A stretch of 47,322 nucleotides of DNA from an uncultured Paracoccaceae bacterium (GTDB lineage Bacteria > Pseudomonadota > Alphaproteobacteria > Rhodobacterales > Rhodobacteraceae): NCBI GenBank assembly GCA_937920555.1, contig CAKZTM010000044.1, positions 1 through 47,322 of the forward strand, given 5' to 3'. The position numbers and the translations under genes are program-made. Shown in pieces: positions 25,916 through 33,738 of this stretch (position 1 is the first letter of the stretch; each line of letters opens with the position of its first letter). The notes below the pieces were generated by a model. It was not told where the DNA came from. It was given only the letters and a program-made list of their open reading frames with translations, and made no database searches.

Positions 25916-26719
25916 TTACGTTGCCTGAATTAAATTATGCGTCCTCAAAAAGCCCATCAGCAAATCCGCCATCACCTGCGGCTGCTCAATGCACGGCAAA
26001 TGGCCGGCCCGCGCAATAATCTGAAAATCGGCCCCATCGATCAGCCCTGCGGTTTCGCGCACCAAATCAGGCGGGGTCGCCCCGTCCTCGCGCCCGACCA
26101 CCACCAATGTGGGCAAGGTAAGACGCGCCGTACTCTCCCATAAATCCGTGTGCGCAATAGCCTCGCAACACCCCACATAACCCGCTTGCGGGGTGCGGGT
26201 CAGCATGGCGCGCCACATGTCCAGCTCTGGCGGTCTCTCCTGTCGAAATTTGGGCGAAAACCAACGCGCCATCACCGCATCGGACATGCCCGCAATGCCG
26301 CAGCGCTTTGTCTCCGCGATCCGCTGGGCCCACATATCCTCCGTGCCGATCTTGGCCGCCGTATCCGCCAAAACCATCCCCCGCATCACATCCGGGCGCT
26401 CGGCGGCCAGTCCTTGTGCCACCAGCCCGCCAATGGACAAACCCACAAACACCACATCGCTCAGACCAAAATGATCTATTAGCCCGGATGCATCCGACAC
26501 CAAATCGCCCATGTGATAGGGCGGCTCAGGCGCTTGCGACAGACCGTGCCCGCGCATGTCATACCGGATGATCCTCAGATCAGAGGGCAACAAAGCCACA
26601 AGACGGTCCCAAATCCGTAAATCAGTCCCTAATGAGTTCGAGAACATCAGCGCCCGCCCCGATTTGGGGCCTGTGTCATGCACATGCATCACCAGATTGT
26701 TAATGTTGATCGCCTGCAT
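25916..26719 (-). CDS. pcaD: 3-oxoadipate enol-lactonase
   Basis: The 267-residue alpha/beta hydrolase has the nucleophile elbow GLSIGG with Ser95, an acid in VGREDGATPP and the His in ARAGHLPCIEQP near the C-terminus. The SNSLGTDLRIWD opening and RYDMRGHG segment fit PcaD. It hydrolyses the enol-lactone to 3-oxoadipate, two steps after PcaB. It is first of pcaD-pcaB, and the 175 bases before it lead to tRNA-Asn. Confidence 0.9.
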   Translation of the reverse strand: MQAININNLVMHVHDTGPKSGRALMFSNSLGTDLRIWDRLVALLPSDLRIIRYDMRGHGLSQAPEPPYHMGDLVSDASGLIDHFGLSDVVFVGLSIGGLVAQGLAAERPDVMRGMVLADTAAKIGTEDMWAQRIAETKRCGIAGMSDAVMARWFSPKFRQERPPELDMWRAMLTRTPQAGYVGCCEAIAHTDLWESTARLTLPTLVVVGREDGATPPDLVRETAGLIDGADFQIIARAGHLPCIEQPQVMADLLMGFLRTHNLIQAT

Positions 26720-26848
26720 AAGTGCTCACTTTGAGTTGGACCGGCATTGTGTCGTTATATCATGTGCCCCTTTGACATGTTTTGGGCAAGCCCTCAGGGG
26801 GCAAAGGGAATATTCCCAAGGTATTCGCAGTTTGATGTGGAAATCCAC

Positions 26849-26877
26849 TGGACGTGATTTTTGTTTCTGGTTATACG
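26849..26877 (+). promoter_or_regulatory. Promoter of tRNA-Asn
   Basis: A -35-like TGGACG (26849-26854) and a -10-like TATACG (26872-26877) are separated by exactly 17 bases. The expected start site is about 10 bases before the tRNA. The match to consensus is partial but the geometry is good. Confidence 0.5.
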
Positions 26878-26894
26878 GCCCTCGTGGTGACTAT

Positions 26895-26969
26895 TCCGAC
26901 GTAGCTCAGCGGTAGAGCAGTTGACTGTTAATCAATTGGTCGTAGGTTCGATCCCTACCGTCGGAGCCA
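26895..26969 (+). tRNA. tRNA-Asn (GTT anticodon)
   Basis: The 75-base gene folds fully: acceptor TCCGACG (26895-26901) with CGTCGGA (26959-26965), anticodon loop CTGTTAA with anticodon GTT, T-arm GGTTCGATCC, discriminator G and encoded CCA at 26967-26969. Confidence 0.97.
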
Positions 26970-27007
26970 CACATCCCCTTTTGACCCTGATCTTTGGACT
27001 GCGATCG

Positions 27008-27024
27008 TCTGGCCGCCTGCCAGA
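27008..27024. terminator. Small hairpin after tRNA-Asn
   Basis: TCTGGC (27008-27013) pairs with GCCAGA (27019-27024) around a 5-base loop, about 40 bases after the tRNA. No T-run follows. It may help end the tRNA transcript, but the support is weak. Confidence 0.3.
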
Positions 27025-27086
27025 TCACGGGCTTCTCGGCTGTTCCGGGTGCTTAACCTCTCATTAAGATATCACTCCAAACCCGT

Positions 27087-27118
27087 CCCATTAACCCTGC
27101 GTACGTAGCCTTAATGGG
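27087..27118. repeat. 32-bp imperfect palindrome downstream of xerD
   Basis: CCCATTAA (27087-27094) and TTAATGGG (27111-27118) flank a centre in which CGTACG (27100-27105) shares the same symmetry axis. Only two of the inner positions fail to pair, apart from one G-T. It lies between the convergent ends of tRNA-Asn and xerD and 18 bases before the 11-bp repeats. It could be a protein-binding site or a transcript hairpin. Confidence 0.55.
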
Positions 27119-27135
27119 GGTAATGGGCCGAATTT

Positions 27136-27179
27136 GTCATATCGATGTCATACAAGAGTCATACACAAGTCATACAGTT
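27136..27179. repeat. Four 11-bp direct repeats (GTCATA-N5)
   Basis: GTCATA occurs at 27136, 27147, 27158 and 27169, spaced by exactly 11 bases, about one helical turn. The five variable bases are TCGAT, CAAGA, CACAA and CAGTT, so the last three units extend the core to GTCATACA/GTCATACAA-like. The array lies in a convergent spacer, downstream of both tRNA-Asn and xerD, where a promoter is not expected. Phased repeats like this typically bind a protein cooperatively on one face of the DNA. Confidence 0.75.
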
Positions 27180-27256
27180 TGATGCCATTAAGAAAGCCGC
27201 GTTAACAATTGATTCGATTGGCTTTTCGGGGATGGTCGATCAAAACTCCCAAAATT

Positions 27257-28156
27257 TCAGGTCGCAAGCGGATGTTTTTCCAGAACCAAAGCCTTGAGAC
27301 GGTCCTCAAGCACATGAGTGTAAATCTCTGTGGTCGAGATATCCGCATGGCCCAAAAGCGTTTGTATGGCCCGTAAATCAGCCCCGTGGCTCAAAAGATG
27401 GGTGGCAAAGGCGTGCCGGACCACATGGGGGGAAATTTTGCTGGGGTCCAGCCCGGCTTTGGCGGCTAAGTCCTTGAGCATCAAAAACACCGATTGGCGC
27501 GTCAGATGTCCCTGCTTGCCACCCGCAGGGAAAAGGTAAGACGATGATTTTGCGGGTTTTAATGTGGATCTGATGTCCGTCCACGCCGCCACCGCGTCGC
27601 GCGCTGGTGGTGATAATGGCACCATCCGTTCGCGCCCGCCCTTGCCGCGCACCAAGATCATCCGCGGGTCTCCTTTGGTGGCCGCCAAGGGCAGGGAGAC
27701 AAGCTCCGAGACGCGCAATCCGGTGGCATAAAGCAGCTCCACAAGCGCGATATTCCGCGCCCGGATCACGGGCTTGGGCGCGTCGCGGTAAAGCTCTGTC
27801 ATCAGCGCGTCCACATCCGCCTCGCTCAATGTCACCGGCAGCTTTTTGACATGGCGCGGCCCAGAGATTTGCGCCGCCGGATCGTCGCTGCGAATACCCT
27901 CCAGAAATAAAAAGCGAAAAAATTGTTTTAGGCTCGAAAGATTGCGCGCCCGCGTCGATGAGGCCTTACCTTGCATGTCCAAATGCCCCAAATAAGCCTC
28001 GATATCGGCGCGATCCACAGTTCCCAAGTCTTTGGATTTGCTGATGTATTCGCAAAAACTCAGAAGGTCGCGCCCGTAGGCCTGAAGCGTGTTGTCCGAG
28101 GCGTCCCGCTCCGCGCTGATCGCTTCAAGGAAGCGCTCTATCCAGTTAGTTTGCAT
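27257..28156 (-). CDS. xerD: Site-specific tyrosine recombinase XerD
   Basis: The 299-residue protein has a SAM-like N-terminal core-binding domain (residues 1-90) and a catalytic domain with Arg148 (TGLRVSEL), Lys172 (RGKGGRER), His244 and Arg247 (SPHVVRHAF), His270 (LGHADIST) and nucleophile Tyr279 (IYTHV). With XerC it resolves chromosome dimers at dif under FtsK. Its start overlaps the preceding exported-protein gene by 11 bases. No dif-like site was found in the window. Confidence 0.93.
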   Translation of the reverse strand: MQTNWIERFLEAISAERDASDNTLQAYGRDLLSFCEYISKSKDLGTVDRADIEAYLGHLDMQGKASSTRARNLSSLKQFFRFLFLEGIRSDDPAAQISGPRHVKKLPVTLSEADVDALMTELYRDAPKPVIRARNIALVELLYATGLRVSELVSLPLAATKGDPRMILVRGKGGRERMVPLSPPARDAVAAWTDIRSTLKPAKSSSYLFPAGGKQGHLTRQSVFLMLKDLAAKAGLDPSKISPHVVRHAFATHLLSHGADLRAIQTLLGHADISTTEIYTHVLEDRLKALVLEKHPLAT

Positions 28157-29690
28157 TGCCGGGGCTCAATGGCAAAAGCAATGTCTGAACGGCAACCTTG
28201 TGTGCGGCTTGCTCTTGGCCAGTGGCGCGCAACAGCGCCAGTGCCTCCAACAGATCGTCCTGATCCGCATCGTCGCGCGCAAGCAATGTAATTGCCGCCA
28301 AAATGGCCTCGCCGGTGCGCCGTTGTGCGATCAGTTTTTCCTGAAAAGGTGACAGGCGCGCCTCGGGTGTTGTGGTGCTTAAAACCTCTTCGATTTCAGT
28401 GCCTTGATCAAATCGTCCTGCGGCTACGGATAGCGCTGTTTTCAATGGGTTAGGCGCTGTTTGTGACATCCAAAGCTCGGCCTTTTCAGGCGCTTGAGCC
28501 AAAAGAAAATACAGTGCTGCAATGTCCCTGACATCCGGTTCAAACTGGTCGGCGGGCAGCTCGCTGAGATAGAGCAAGAACTCCTCGGCCGCAGCCATTC
28601 TCAGACCGCTGCGACGCATCTCTTTGTCCAACTTGTGAAGGGCCGCCGAGATCTCTTCGGCGGTGGCCGCTTGGTCCATACCTTGGGTGGCCGCCAGACG
28701 CTCCCAGACCCCGCCAGAGGCCGCCGGTTTTTCTTCGCGGTAGGCCGCAAAAAGCACGGCGGCTGGTAGCACACCCTCGCGGACCAATTGCTCGCTGGCC
28801 TCGACGCGAAACCGCAGCGGCACATATTCCGCCAGCTCTGCATGTAGAAAAGCGATGGGCAGACGGGTGTTGGGACGGGGCAGGCCCACGGATTCGCGTA
28901 TGACGAATTCCAGCGAGGTAAGAGGTGATGAAACAGGCGGCGGGTCGATCTCTTCGAGGAGCGACTCGTCTAGGAAAAACCCAAGAAGATCAGCCTCTTG
29001 TGGGGGTATTTGGCCCAACTCCTCGCCAAGTGCCAAAGAGGTGGCCGCAGCATCCCAATCGCGCCCAAGAGCAAGGCAAAACACCTGAACACTACGCGCC
29101 GGTGACAACATCGGCGAGGTCTCAAGTTCCGTGCACGCAAGATCGGCATTGTTGGTGAGAAGCCCGATATCGAACCAACGGCGAAACAGCGCGCTTGTGT
29201 CCGGGCCGACCAGCTCGATCAGGGCCTGCGCCTCGCTCAGCGCGCCGATTTTCAGCAAGCGATCTATCCGCGCCAATAGGAGATAATCATCCGCCTTGCC
29301 GCCGCTCGGCGTGTCGGTTTGAGCCAATAAAACTTGGCGAAAAAGGCTGCGAACCGCCGGTACACCGCCATAGGGTGTTCGCTCGATCAACTCGGCGACT
29401 TCTTCCGGGGTCATTTGGGGCCATAAATTCGCCGGGAAACCCGTTAGATCGGGCGACAATATCCCCAGCCCGTCGCGACCGGTTTCGCGCAATGGCTCCA
29501 CAGAAATGGGCTCGATACCCAAACCAAAAGTGGTATTGGTTTTGCCCGGCAATTCGGGCGGCGATTGCAGGCTATCTGTGAGCCACGGGATGGCGCTTGC
29601 AGGCTCGGATTGTTGTGCCTGCGCGCGCGCGCCCACTGTCGCGGCACAACACACGGCAATGGCACAAAAAGACCAGAGCCCTCTCATCAT
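28146..29690 (-). CDS. Exported protein of unknown function upstream of xerD
   Basis: The 514-residue protein has a cleavable signal peptide (residues 1-25, ending ARAQAQ) and no other membrane segment. After a Pro-rich linker it is mostly short helices with repeated Ala/Leu/Glu pairs (for example LLARIDRLLKIGALSEAQAL, FLLAQAPEKAELWM), suggesting a TPR-like or alpha-solenoid periplasmic protein. I do not recognise a named family. Its ATG overlaps the stop of a 45-residue membrane peptide gene by 4 bases, and its 3' end overlaps xerD by 11, so the three are translated as one unit. Confidence 0.8.
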   Translation of the reverse strand: MMRGLWSFCAIAVCCAATVGARAQAQQSEPASAIPWLTDSLQSPPELPGKTNTTFGLGIEPISVEPLRETGRDGLGILSPDLTGFPANLWPQMTPEEVAELIERTPYGGVPAVRSLFRQVLLAQTDTPSGGKADDYLLLARIDRLLKIGALSEAQALIELVGPDTSALFRRWFDIGLLTNNADLACTELETSPMLSPARSVQVFCLALGRDWDAAATSLALGEELGQIPPQEADLLGFFLDESLLEEIDPPPVSSPLTSLEFVIRESVGLPRPNTRLPIAFLHAELAEYVPLRFRVEASEQLVREGVLPAAVLFAAYREEKPAASGGVWERLAATQGMDQAATAEEISAALHKLDKEMRRSGLRMAAAEEFLLYLSELPADQFEPDVRDIAALYFLLAQAPEKAELWMSQTAPNPLKTALSVAAGRFDQGTEIEEVLSTTTPEARLSPFQEKLIAQRRTGEAILAAITLLARDDADQDDLLEALALLRATGQEQAAHKVAVQTLLLPLSPGNAN

Positions 29691-29824
29691 TTTGAAAGAT
29701 TGGTCTCAACCGGCTCGACCACCTGCGTGGCAGGTGCAGGAAGATCGGAAAACAGCGCGTAGCCTGCCAGCCCAACCAGTCCCAAAACGACTAATATAAA
29801 GAGATACTTCAGTATCCTGCCCAA
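29687..29824 (-). CDS. 45-residue single-pass membrane peptide
   Basis: A short frame starts at TTG 29824 with AGGAG 6 bases before it and ends in TGA at 29687-29689, overlapping the next ATG (ATGA). The peptide has a basic start (GRILKY), one membrane helix (LFILVVLGLVGLAGYALF, residues 8-25) and a short Pro/Val-rich periplasmic tail. It would sit in the inner membrane with an N-in topology, just ahead of the exported 514-residue protein. The strong ribosome-binding site, overlap and protein-like composition support it as real; its function is unknown. Confidence 0.75.
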   Translation of the reverse strand: MGRILKYLFILVVLGLVGLAGYALFSDLPAPATQVVEPVETNLSK

Positions 29825-29996
29825 GATATGCTCCTGCCTTTGGGTGCGCCCGTATTTAGGTTTTATGCGCTATTGGCTCTTTGTAATCACGGTATGGCGA
29901 TAACTCAACAAATTTGACGCCTATAGGCCCATTGGCCTCTGTGCAGCGCGCTTCAGATGATTTACGGATTTGCGCAACGCAACGGAGTGGGACGCG

Positions 29997-30569
29997 GTGA
30001 TAAAGCTGAAACGCACAATTGTGCTGGTGGGATTGATGGGGGCGGGTAAAACCTCCGTTGGAAAGCGGCTGGCTGATCTGTTGTCGGTTCCGTTTTTCGA
30101 CAGTGATGACGAGATTACAGCCGCTGCGGGCATGAGCATTCCTGAGATATTCGAGAAATTTGGCGAAGATGAGTTTCGCCGCGGCGAAACGGCTGTTTTG
30201 AACAGGCTTGTGGTGGATGGACCCGCGATCCTATCGACCGGTGGCGGGGCTTTCATATCGCAAGACAATAGGTCTGCTATTGCGCGGGGCGGTGTATCTG
30301 TCTGGCTTAACGTCGAATTGGAGGTTCTGTGGGCCCGTGTGCAGGACAAAGCCGGGCGACCTTTACTGGCCAATGCGAACCCATATGAGACGCTGAAAGG
30401 TCTTTTTGAGGCGCGAACTCCGATCTACCAACTGGCCGATACATCTGTGACATCGACCTTTGCTGACAGTCATGATGACGTGGCCCGCTCGATCATTCGC
30501 GCTGTTGCCGAATTTGACCGCGACCACCCGCAACGGGCTGCATTTGAAAGGACCAGAACTGATGGTTGA
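29997..30569 (+). CDS. aroK: Shikimate kinase
   Basis: The 190-residue enzyme has the P-loop GLMGAGKTS (Lys18), the shikimate-binding DSDDEI (about residue 35), FRRGET, and STGGGAF near residue 76. It phosphorylates shikimate in aromatic amino acid synthesis. The GTG at 29997 is chosen because the P-loop strand starts there with GGAG 9 bases upstream; a TTG at 29970 would add 9 residues. It overlaps aroB by 8 bases and diverges from the small-peptide/xerD unit. Confidence 0.92.
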   Translation: MIKLKRTIVLVGLMGAGKTSVGKRLADLLSVPFFDSDDEITAAAGMSIPEIFEKFGEDEFRRGETAVLNRLVVDGPAILSTGGGAFISQDNRSAIARGGVSVWLNVELEVLWARVQDKAGRPLLANANPYETLKGLFEARTPIYQLADTSVTSTFADSHDDVARSIIRAVAEFDRDHPQRAAFERTRTDG

Positions 30570-31683
30570 AAAACTTCACGTCGCTTTGGGCGCGCGCAGC
30601 TATGATATTTTGATCGGGGGTGGGCTTTTGGCGGGCTCTGCCGAGCTGATATCCCCGATCTTGTCGCGAAAATCGATACGGATTGTGACCGATAAGAACG
30701 TGGCCGCACACCATTTGGACGGGCTTCTTGCCTCCTGTGAGGCGGCCAAAATCGATACTCAAGTGTTGGTTCTGGAGCCGGGGGAGGCGACCAAGTCCTG
30801 GGCCGCGCTGCAAGAGGTGGTGGAGTGGTTTCTGGCCGAGAAAGTGGAACGCGATGATTTGGTGGTCGCCCTTGGTGGCGGGGTCATCGGCGATCTGGTC
30901 GGGTTTGCAGCCGCCATTTTGCGCCGTGGCGTGGAATTCGTGCAAATTCCAACCAGCTTGTTGGCGCAGGTTGATAGCTCTGTCGGGGGTAAAACCGGGA
31001 TCAATTCCCCACATGGCAAGAACCTTGTCGGGGCCTTTCATCAACCACGCCTTGTGATCGCTGATATTGATGTTCTGGGAACTTTGCATGCGCGGGATTT
31101 CATTTCCGGGTACGGCGAGGTGGTGAAATACGGGCTGTTGGGCGATGCTGCGTTTTTCGGTTGGCTTGAGCAAAACGGCCCAGCTTTGGCGGAAGGTGAT
31201 GCGGCGGCGCGGACCTATGCGGTCAAGCGCTCGTGCCAGATGAAGGCGGAGATCGTGGCCCGTGATGAGAAAGAGCGCGGTGACCGGGCGCTGCTTAATC
31301 TTGGTCACACATTCGGCCATGCACTGGAAGCGGCGACCGGCTACTCGGACCGGTTGCTTCACGGGGAGGGCGTCGCGGTTGGGTGTGCGCTGGCCTTTGA
31401 GACCTCGCAGCGGCTGGGCTTGTGTTCTCAGGAGGCTCCAAGCCGGGTCCGGGCGCATCTTGCAAAAATGGGTATGAAGGTGGATCTGGCCGATATTCCG
31501 GGCGATTTGCCGGATGCGGACGGGTTGCTGGAGCTGATGGCTCAGGACAAAAAAGTGAAAGCCGGTCAACTCACCTTTATTTTGGCCCGCGATATTGGTG
31601 ATGCGTTTGTGGCAAATGACGTTGATCTGGGCGTTGTACGCTCAGTCTTGAGCGACGGGCTCCGGGCGGGCAAGAAAACCTGA
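30562..31683 (+). CDS. aroB: 3-dehydroquinate synthase
   Basis: The 373-residue enzyme makes 3-dehydroquinate from DAHP, using NAD and a divalent metal. Diagnostic stretches are ALGGGVIGDLVGFAA, IPTSLLAQVDSSVGGKTGIN and the metal-binding NLGHTFGHALE. The ATG at 30562 lies within the end of aroK. The last 42 bases overlap the convergent EamA transporter gene. Confidence 0.95.
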   Translation: MVEKLHVALGARSYDILIGGGLLAGSAELISPILSRKSIRIVTDKNVAAHHLDGLLASCEAAKIDTQVLVLEPGEATKSWAALQEVVEWFLAEKVERDDLVVALGGGVIGDLVGFAAAILRRGVEFVQIPTSLLAQVDSSVGGKTGINSPHGKNLVGAFHQPRLVIADIDVLGTLHARDFISGYGEVVKYGLLGDAAFFGWLEQNGPALAEGDAAARTYAVKRSCQMKAEIVARDEKERGDRALLNLGHTFGHALEAATGYSDRLLHGEGVAVGCALAFETSQRLGLCSQEAPSRVRAHLAKMGMKVDLADIPGDLPDADGLLELMAQDKKVKAGQLTFILARDIGDAFVANDVDLGVVRSVLSDGLRAGKKT

Positions 31684-32535
31684 GGCCAGAACAACGCCGA
31701 CCGCCACAATCGCAATCCCGATTGTTTTGAGAACACCAATGGGCTCGCCCAGAAACACCCATCCGCCCAGTGAGGCCAATACCGGCACCAGCGCGGCGGA
31801 TGCGGCTGCGATTGCTGAGCCCAGATTTTGAACCGCGAAAAGATAGGTGAAATTGGCGACAAGCCCGGCGGAGATCCCCAAGGTCAGTTGAACGACCAAA
31901 ACCGGTGTTGGGGTGATAGCCAGATTGCTGCCGAAGATCGCCGCACCGACGAGGAAAAAGATCGCGGACCACGTAACTAAGATCATGGCGCCATCGATGG
32001 CCGACAGCCCTGATGCGCGGAACCGGACCGTATAGATCGCCCATGACAATGAGGCGCACAGAAACAAGATATGCCCGCGCCAGGCGCCGCTGGCTGCATT
32101 GTTCAGCGCTTCCCAACCGCCAACCGCAATGGCGCCGAAAACGATCATCGCCAAGCCGATAAACTGACCCGTTGCAAAACGCGCGCCCAGACAGAATATG
32201 GCCAGCGCCGTGACAAAAACCGGCAACATCGACGGGGCGAAGATGCCGCTATCGGCAACCGGTGCGAAATGTGCGCCAGTGTTGAGCAAAAGCGTGAAGA
32301 ACGTGCCGCCAATGACGCCGATGCACAAGATGTCCCACCAATTGGCACCACCGGGGAAGAGGCCACGGCGAATTGTGAGCGGCATCAGCAGCATCGCGGC
32401 AGGGACCGACCGGAGAATGCCCACATCGATCGGGGTCAGATCGGTCGCAGCGGCTGCACGCACTGCGACGAGATAGCCCGCCCAAATCAGCACCGTGATG
32501 AAAAGAGCGACCCACGGAAGCGGTCGCGTGCTCAT
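31642..32535 (-). CDS. EamA/DMT family transporter
   Basis: The 297-residue protein has ten predicted membrane helices in two EamA repeats (first LPWVALFITVLIWAGYLVAV, second from about residue 150 with HILFLCASLSWAIYTV). The C-terminal half includes ASAALVPVLASLGGWVFLGE, the usual EamA motif. Such carriers export metabolites or amino acids. The ATG at 32535 shares one base with the radical SAM stop (TAATG), so the pair is coupled. The 3' end overlaps aroB. Confidence 0.9.
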   Translation of the reverse strand: MSTRPLPWVALFITVLIWAGYLVAVRAAAATDLTPIDVGILRSVPAAMLLMPLTIRRGLFPGGANWWDILCIGVIGGTFFTLLLNTGAHFAPVADSGIFAPSMLPVFVTALAIFCLGARFATGQFIGLAMIVFGAIAVGGWEALNNAASGAWRGHILFLCASLSWAIYTVRFRASGLSAIDGAMILVTWSAIFFLVGAAIFGSNLAITPTPVLVVQLTLGISAGLVANFTYLFAVQNLGSAIAAASAALVPVLASLGGWVFLGEPIGVLKTIGIAIVAVGVVLASGFLARPEPVAQD

Positions 32536-33494
32536 TACGCCGAGCAGCTCGCCCCGCCGAGCACGCAGAATTTTGCGCAATGGGGATGGTTTAATTTCAC
32601 CGGTGCCTCCGCCTCGGCCAAGGACGTTCCAAGCTCAAATTGCGGATCGTAAGGCAATAGCGTGCAGGCCAAAACCGCCGCTTTTTCAGCCCCTTTGCGT
32701 TTTACCACCATCCGTGATGAGGCGCACATCACCTCGCGCGGCGATTTGTTCAATATGCCCCAACAGGCGGTTGTGATTTCAGGCACTTCGGTGGTCTCAT
32801 CCATTTCAGGAAACAGAACCGTGGTGCCGGGGTTCATTGCATCAATCTCGAAATTTTCGGCGGCAAAAAGTGCTCCATAACCTTGCCGCGAGGCTTGGTC
32901 TGTGTCGCCCCAAATTGTGCGTCCGGCGACGGCCATCTGAAATCCGTGATCACGCAACCAGCGCATGCCCGCTAAAGTCGCGTCATAAGATCCCGCGCCG
33001 CGTTCCTCATCGTGGTGTTCGGTCTTGAAGTGATCCAATGAGATCCGCAGGGTCAGTTGATCGCCAAAGTTCTTTTGCAGATCAAGCAAGCCTTCTTGCA
33101 CCCGCGCGCGCATCATTGGCTTCATGGCGTTGGTCAGGATTAGAACTTTATAACCTGCCGACAGGCTCAGTCGGGCCATTTCAATCATCTGCGGGTTCAT
33201 GAAAGGCTCGCCGCCGGTAAAGGCGATCTCTTCAACTGGCCAGTTTCGGTCTTTTATCTGGTCAAGATAGTCCGCCACATCCTGTGTTGATATATAGACC
33301 AATTGGTCGTTTGTGGGGGAACTCTCAATATAGCATCTTTTGCACTCGATGTTACAAAGCGTGCCGGTGTTAAACCACAGCGTTGTCGCCTTCATCAGTG
33401 GCACGCTTGCCCGTTCTTCGCCTTTGGCCGTCCAGTCGGGGTCTTGGAACTTTCCCAATGGATGGGACGTCTGGCTAAGTGTTTGATCGTTCAT
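32535..33494 (-). CDS. Radical SAM protein with Cys-rich C-terminus
   Basis: The 319-residue protein binds a 4Fe-4S cluster through C47-x3-C51-x2-C54 (CNIECKRCY) and SAM through TGGEP (near residue 93). The C-terminal part has several cysteines: ITTACW, EVMC, AVLAC and the closing HCAKFC-x6-C (Cys306, 310, 317). This layout resembles an auxiliary-cluster (SPASM or twitch-like) domain. The substrate is unknown. Coupled translation with an EamA exporter suggests a made-and-exported small molecule or peptide. AAGG lies 9 bases before the start. Confidence 0.85.
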   Translation of the reverse strand: MNDQTLSQTSHPLGKFQDPDWTAKGEERASVPLMKATTLWFNTGTLCNIECKRCYIESSPTNDQLVYISTQDVADYLDQIKDRNWPVEEIAFTGGEPFMNPQMIEMARLSLSAGYKVLILTNAMKPMMRARVQEGLLDLQKNFGDQLTLRISLDHFKTEHHDEERGAGSYDATLAGMRWLRDHGFQMAVAGRTIWGDTDQASRQGYGALFAAENFEIDAMNPGTTVLFPEMDETTEVPEITTACWGILNKSPREVMCASSRMVVKRKGAEKAAVLACTLLPYDPQFELGTSLAEAEAPVKLNHPHCAKFCVLGGASCSA

Positions 33495-33738
33495 TCATGC
33501 AAGCCTTGTTAGATAAGTTCTCCCTATTTCTGTGAAGCGGCCCTTCAGGTCAAGAACAACAGGTCTTATCGCGCCAAACATCTTTGTGAGGGATTGAAGG
33601 AAATGTGCGCATTTTCGCACGGACCGCGCCGTCGTACGGTGCCTTTCATCTTTCGTTAACCGATTAAAATACGGTGCTGAAGATTTCGGACGCATAGCCC
33701 GCATATTTTTCTCACCAATATTCAATCAGGTAATTTGC
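33495..33738. other. Divergent spacer, no gene seen (244 bp)
   Basis: This AT-richer stretch separates the divergent radical SAM and SGNH genes and must hold both promoters. A small hairpin (GTGCG/CGCAC, 33606-33621) is visible. One open frame on the minus strand was judged not to be a gene because of its rare codons. Confidence 0.5.

Noticed and set aside
27136-27179. CRISPR array.
   Set aside because: The units are only 11 bases with a 6-base core and no spacers of typical length, and no cas genes are near.
27000-27260. A dif recombination site close to xerD.
   Set aside because: No 28-base element resembling the proteobacterial dif consensus (11-6-11 arms) was found; the palindrome at 27087 has different arms and centre.
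30493-31569. A 358-codon minus-strand frame opposite aroK and aroB.
   Set aside because: Antisense shadow of two certain genes with no domain of its own.
33495-33725. A 76-codon minus-strand frame ending directly at the radical SAM start (TGA-ATG), which looked like a possible peptide precursor.
   Set aside because: It uses many codons rare in the neighbours (ATA, AGA, AGG, TTA, CTA), is Arg/Lys-rich without a pattern, and would leave under 40 bases for the divergent promoters.
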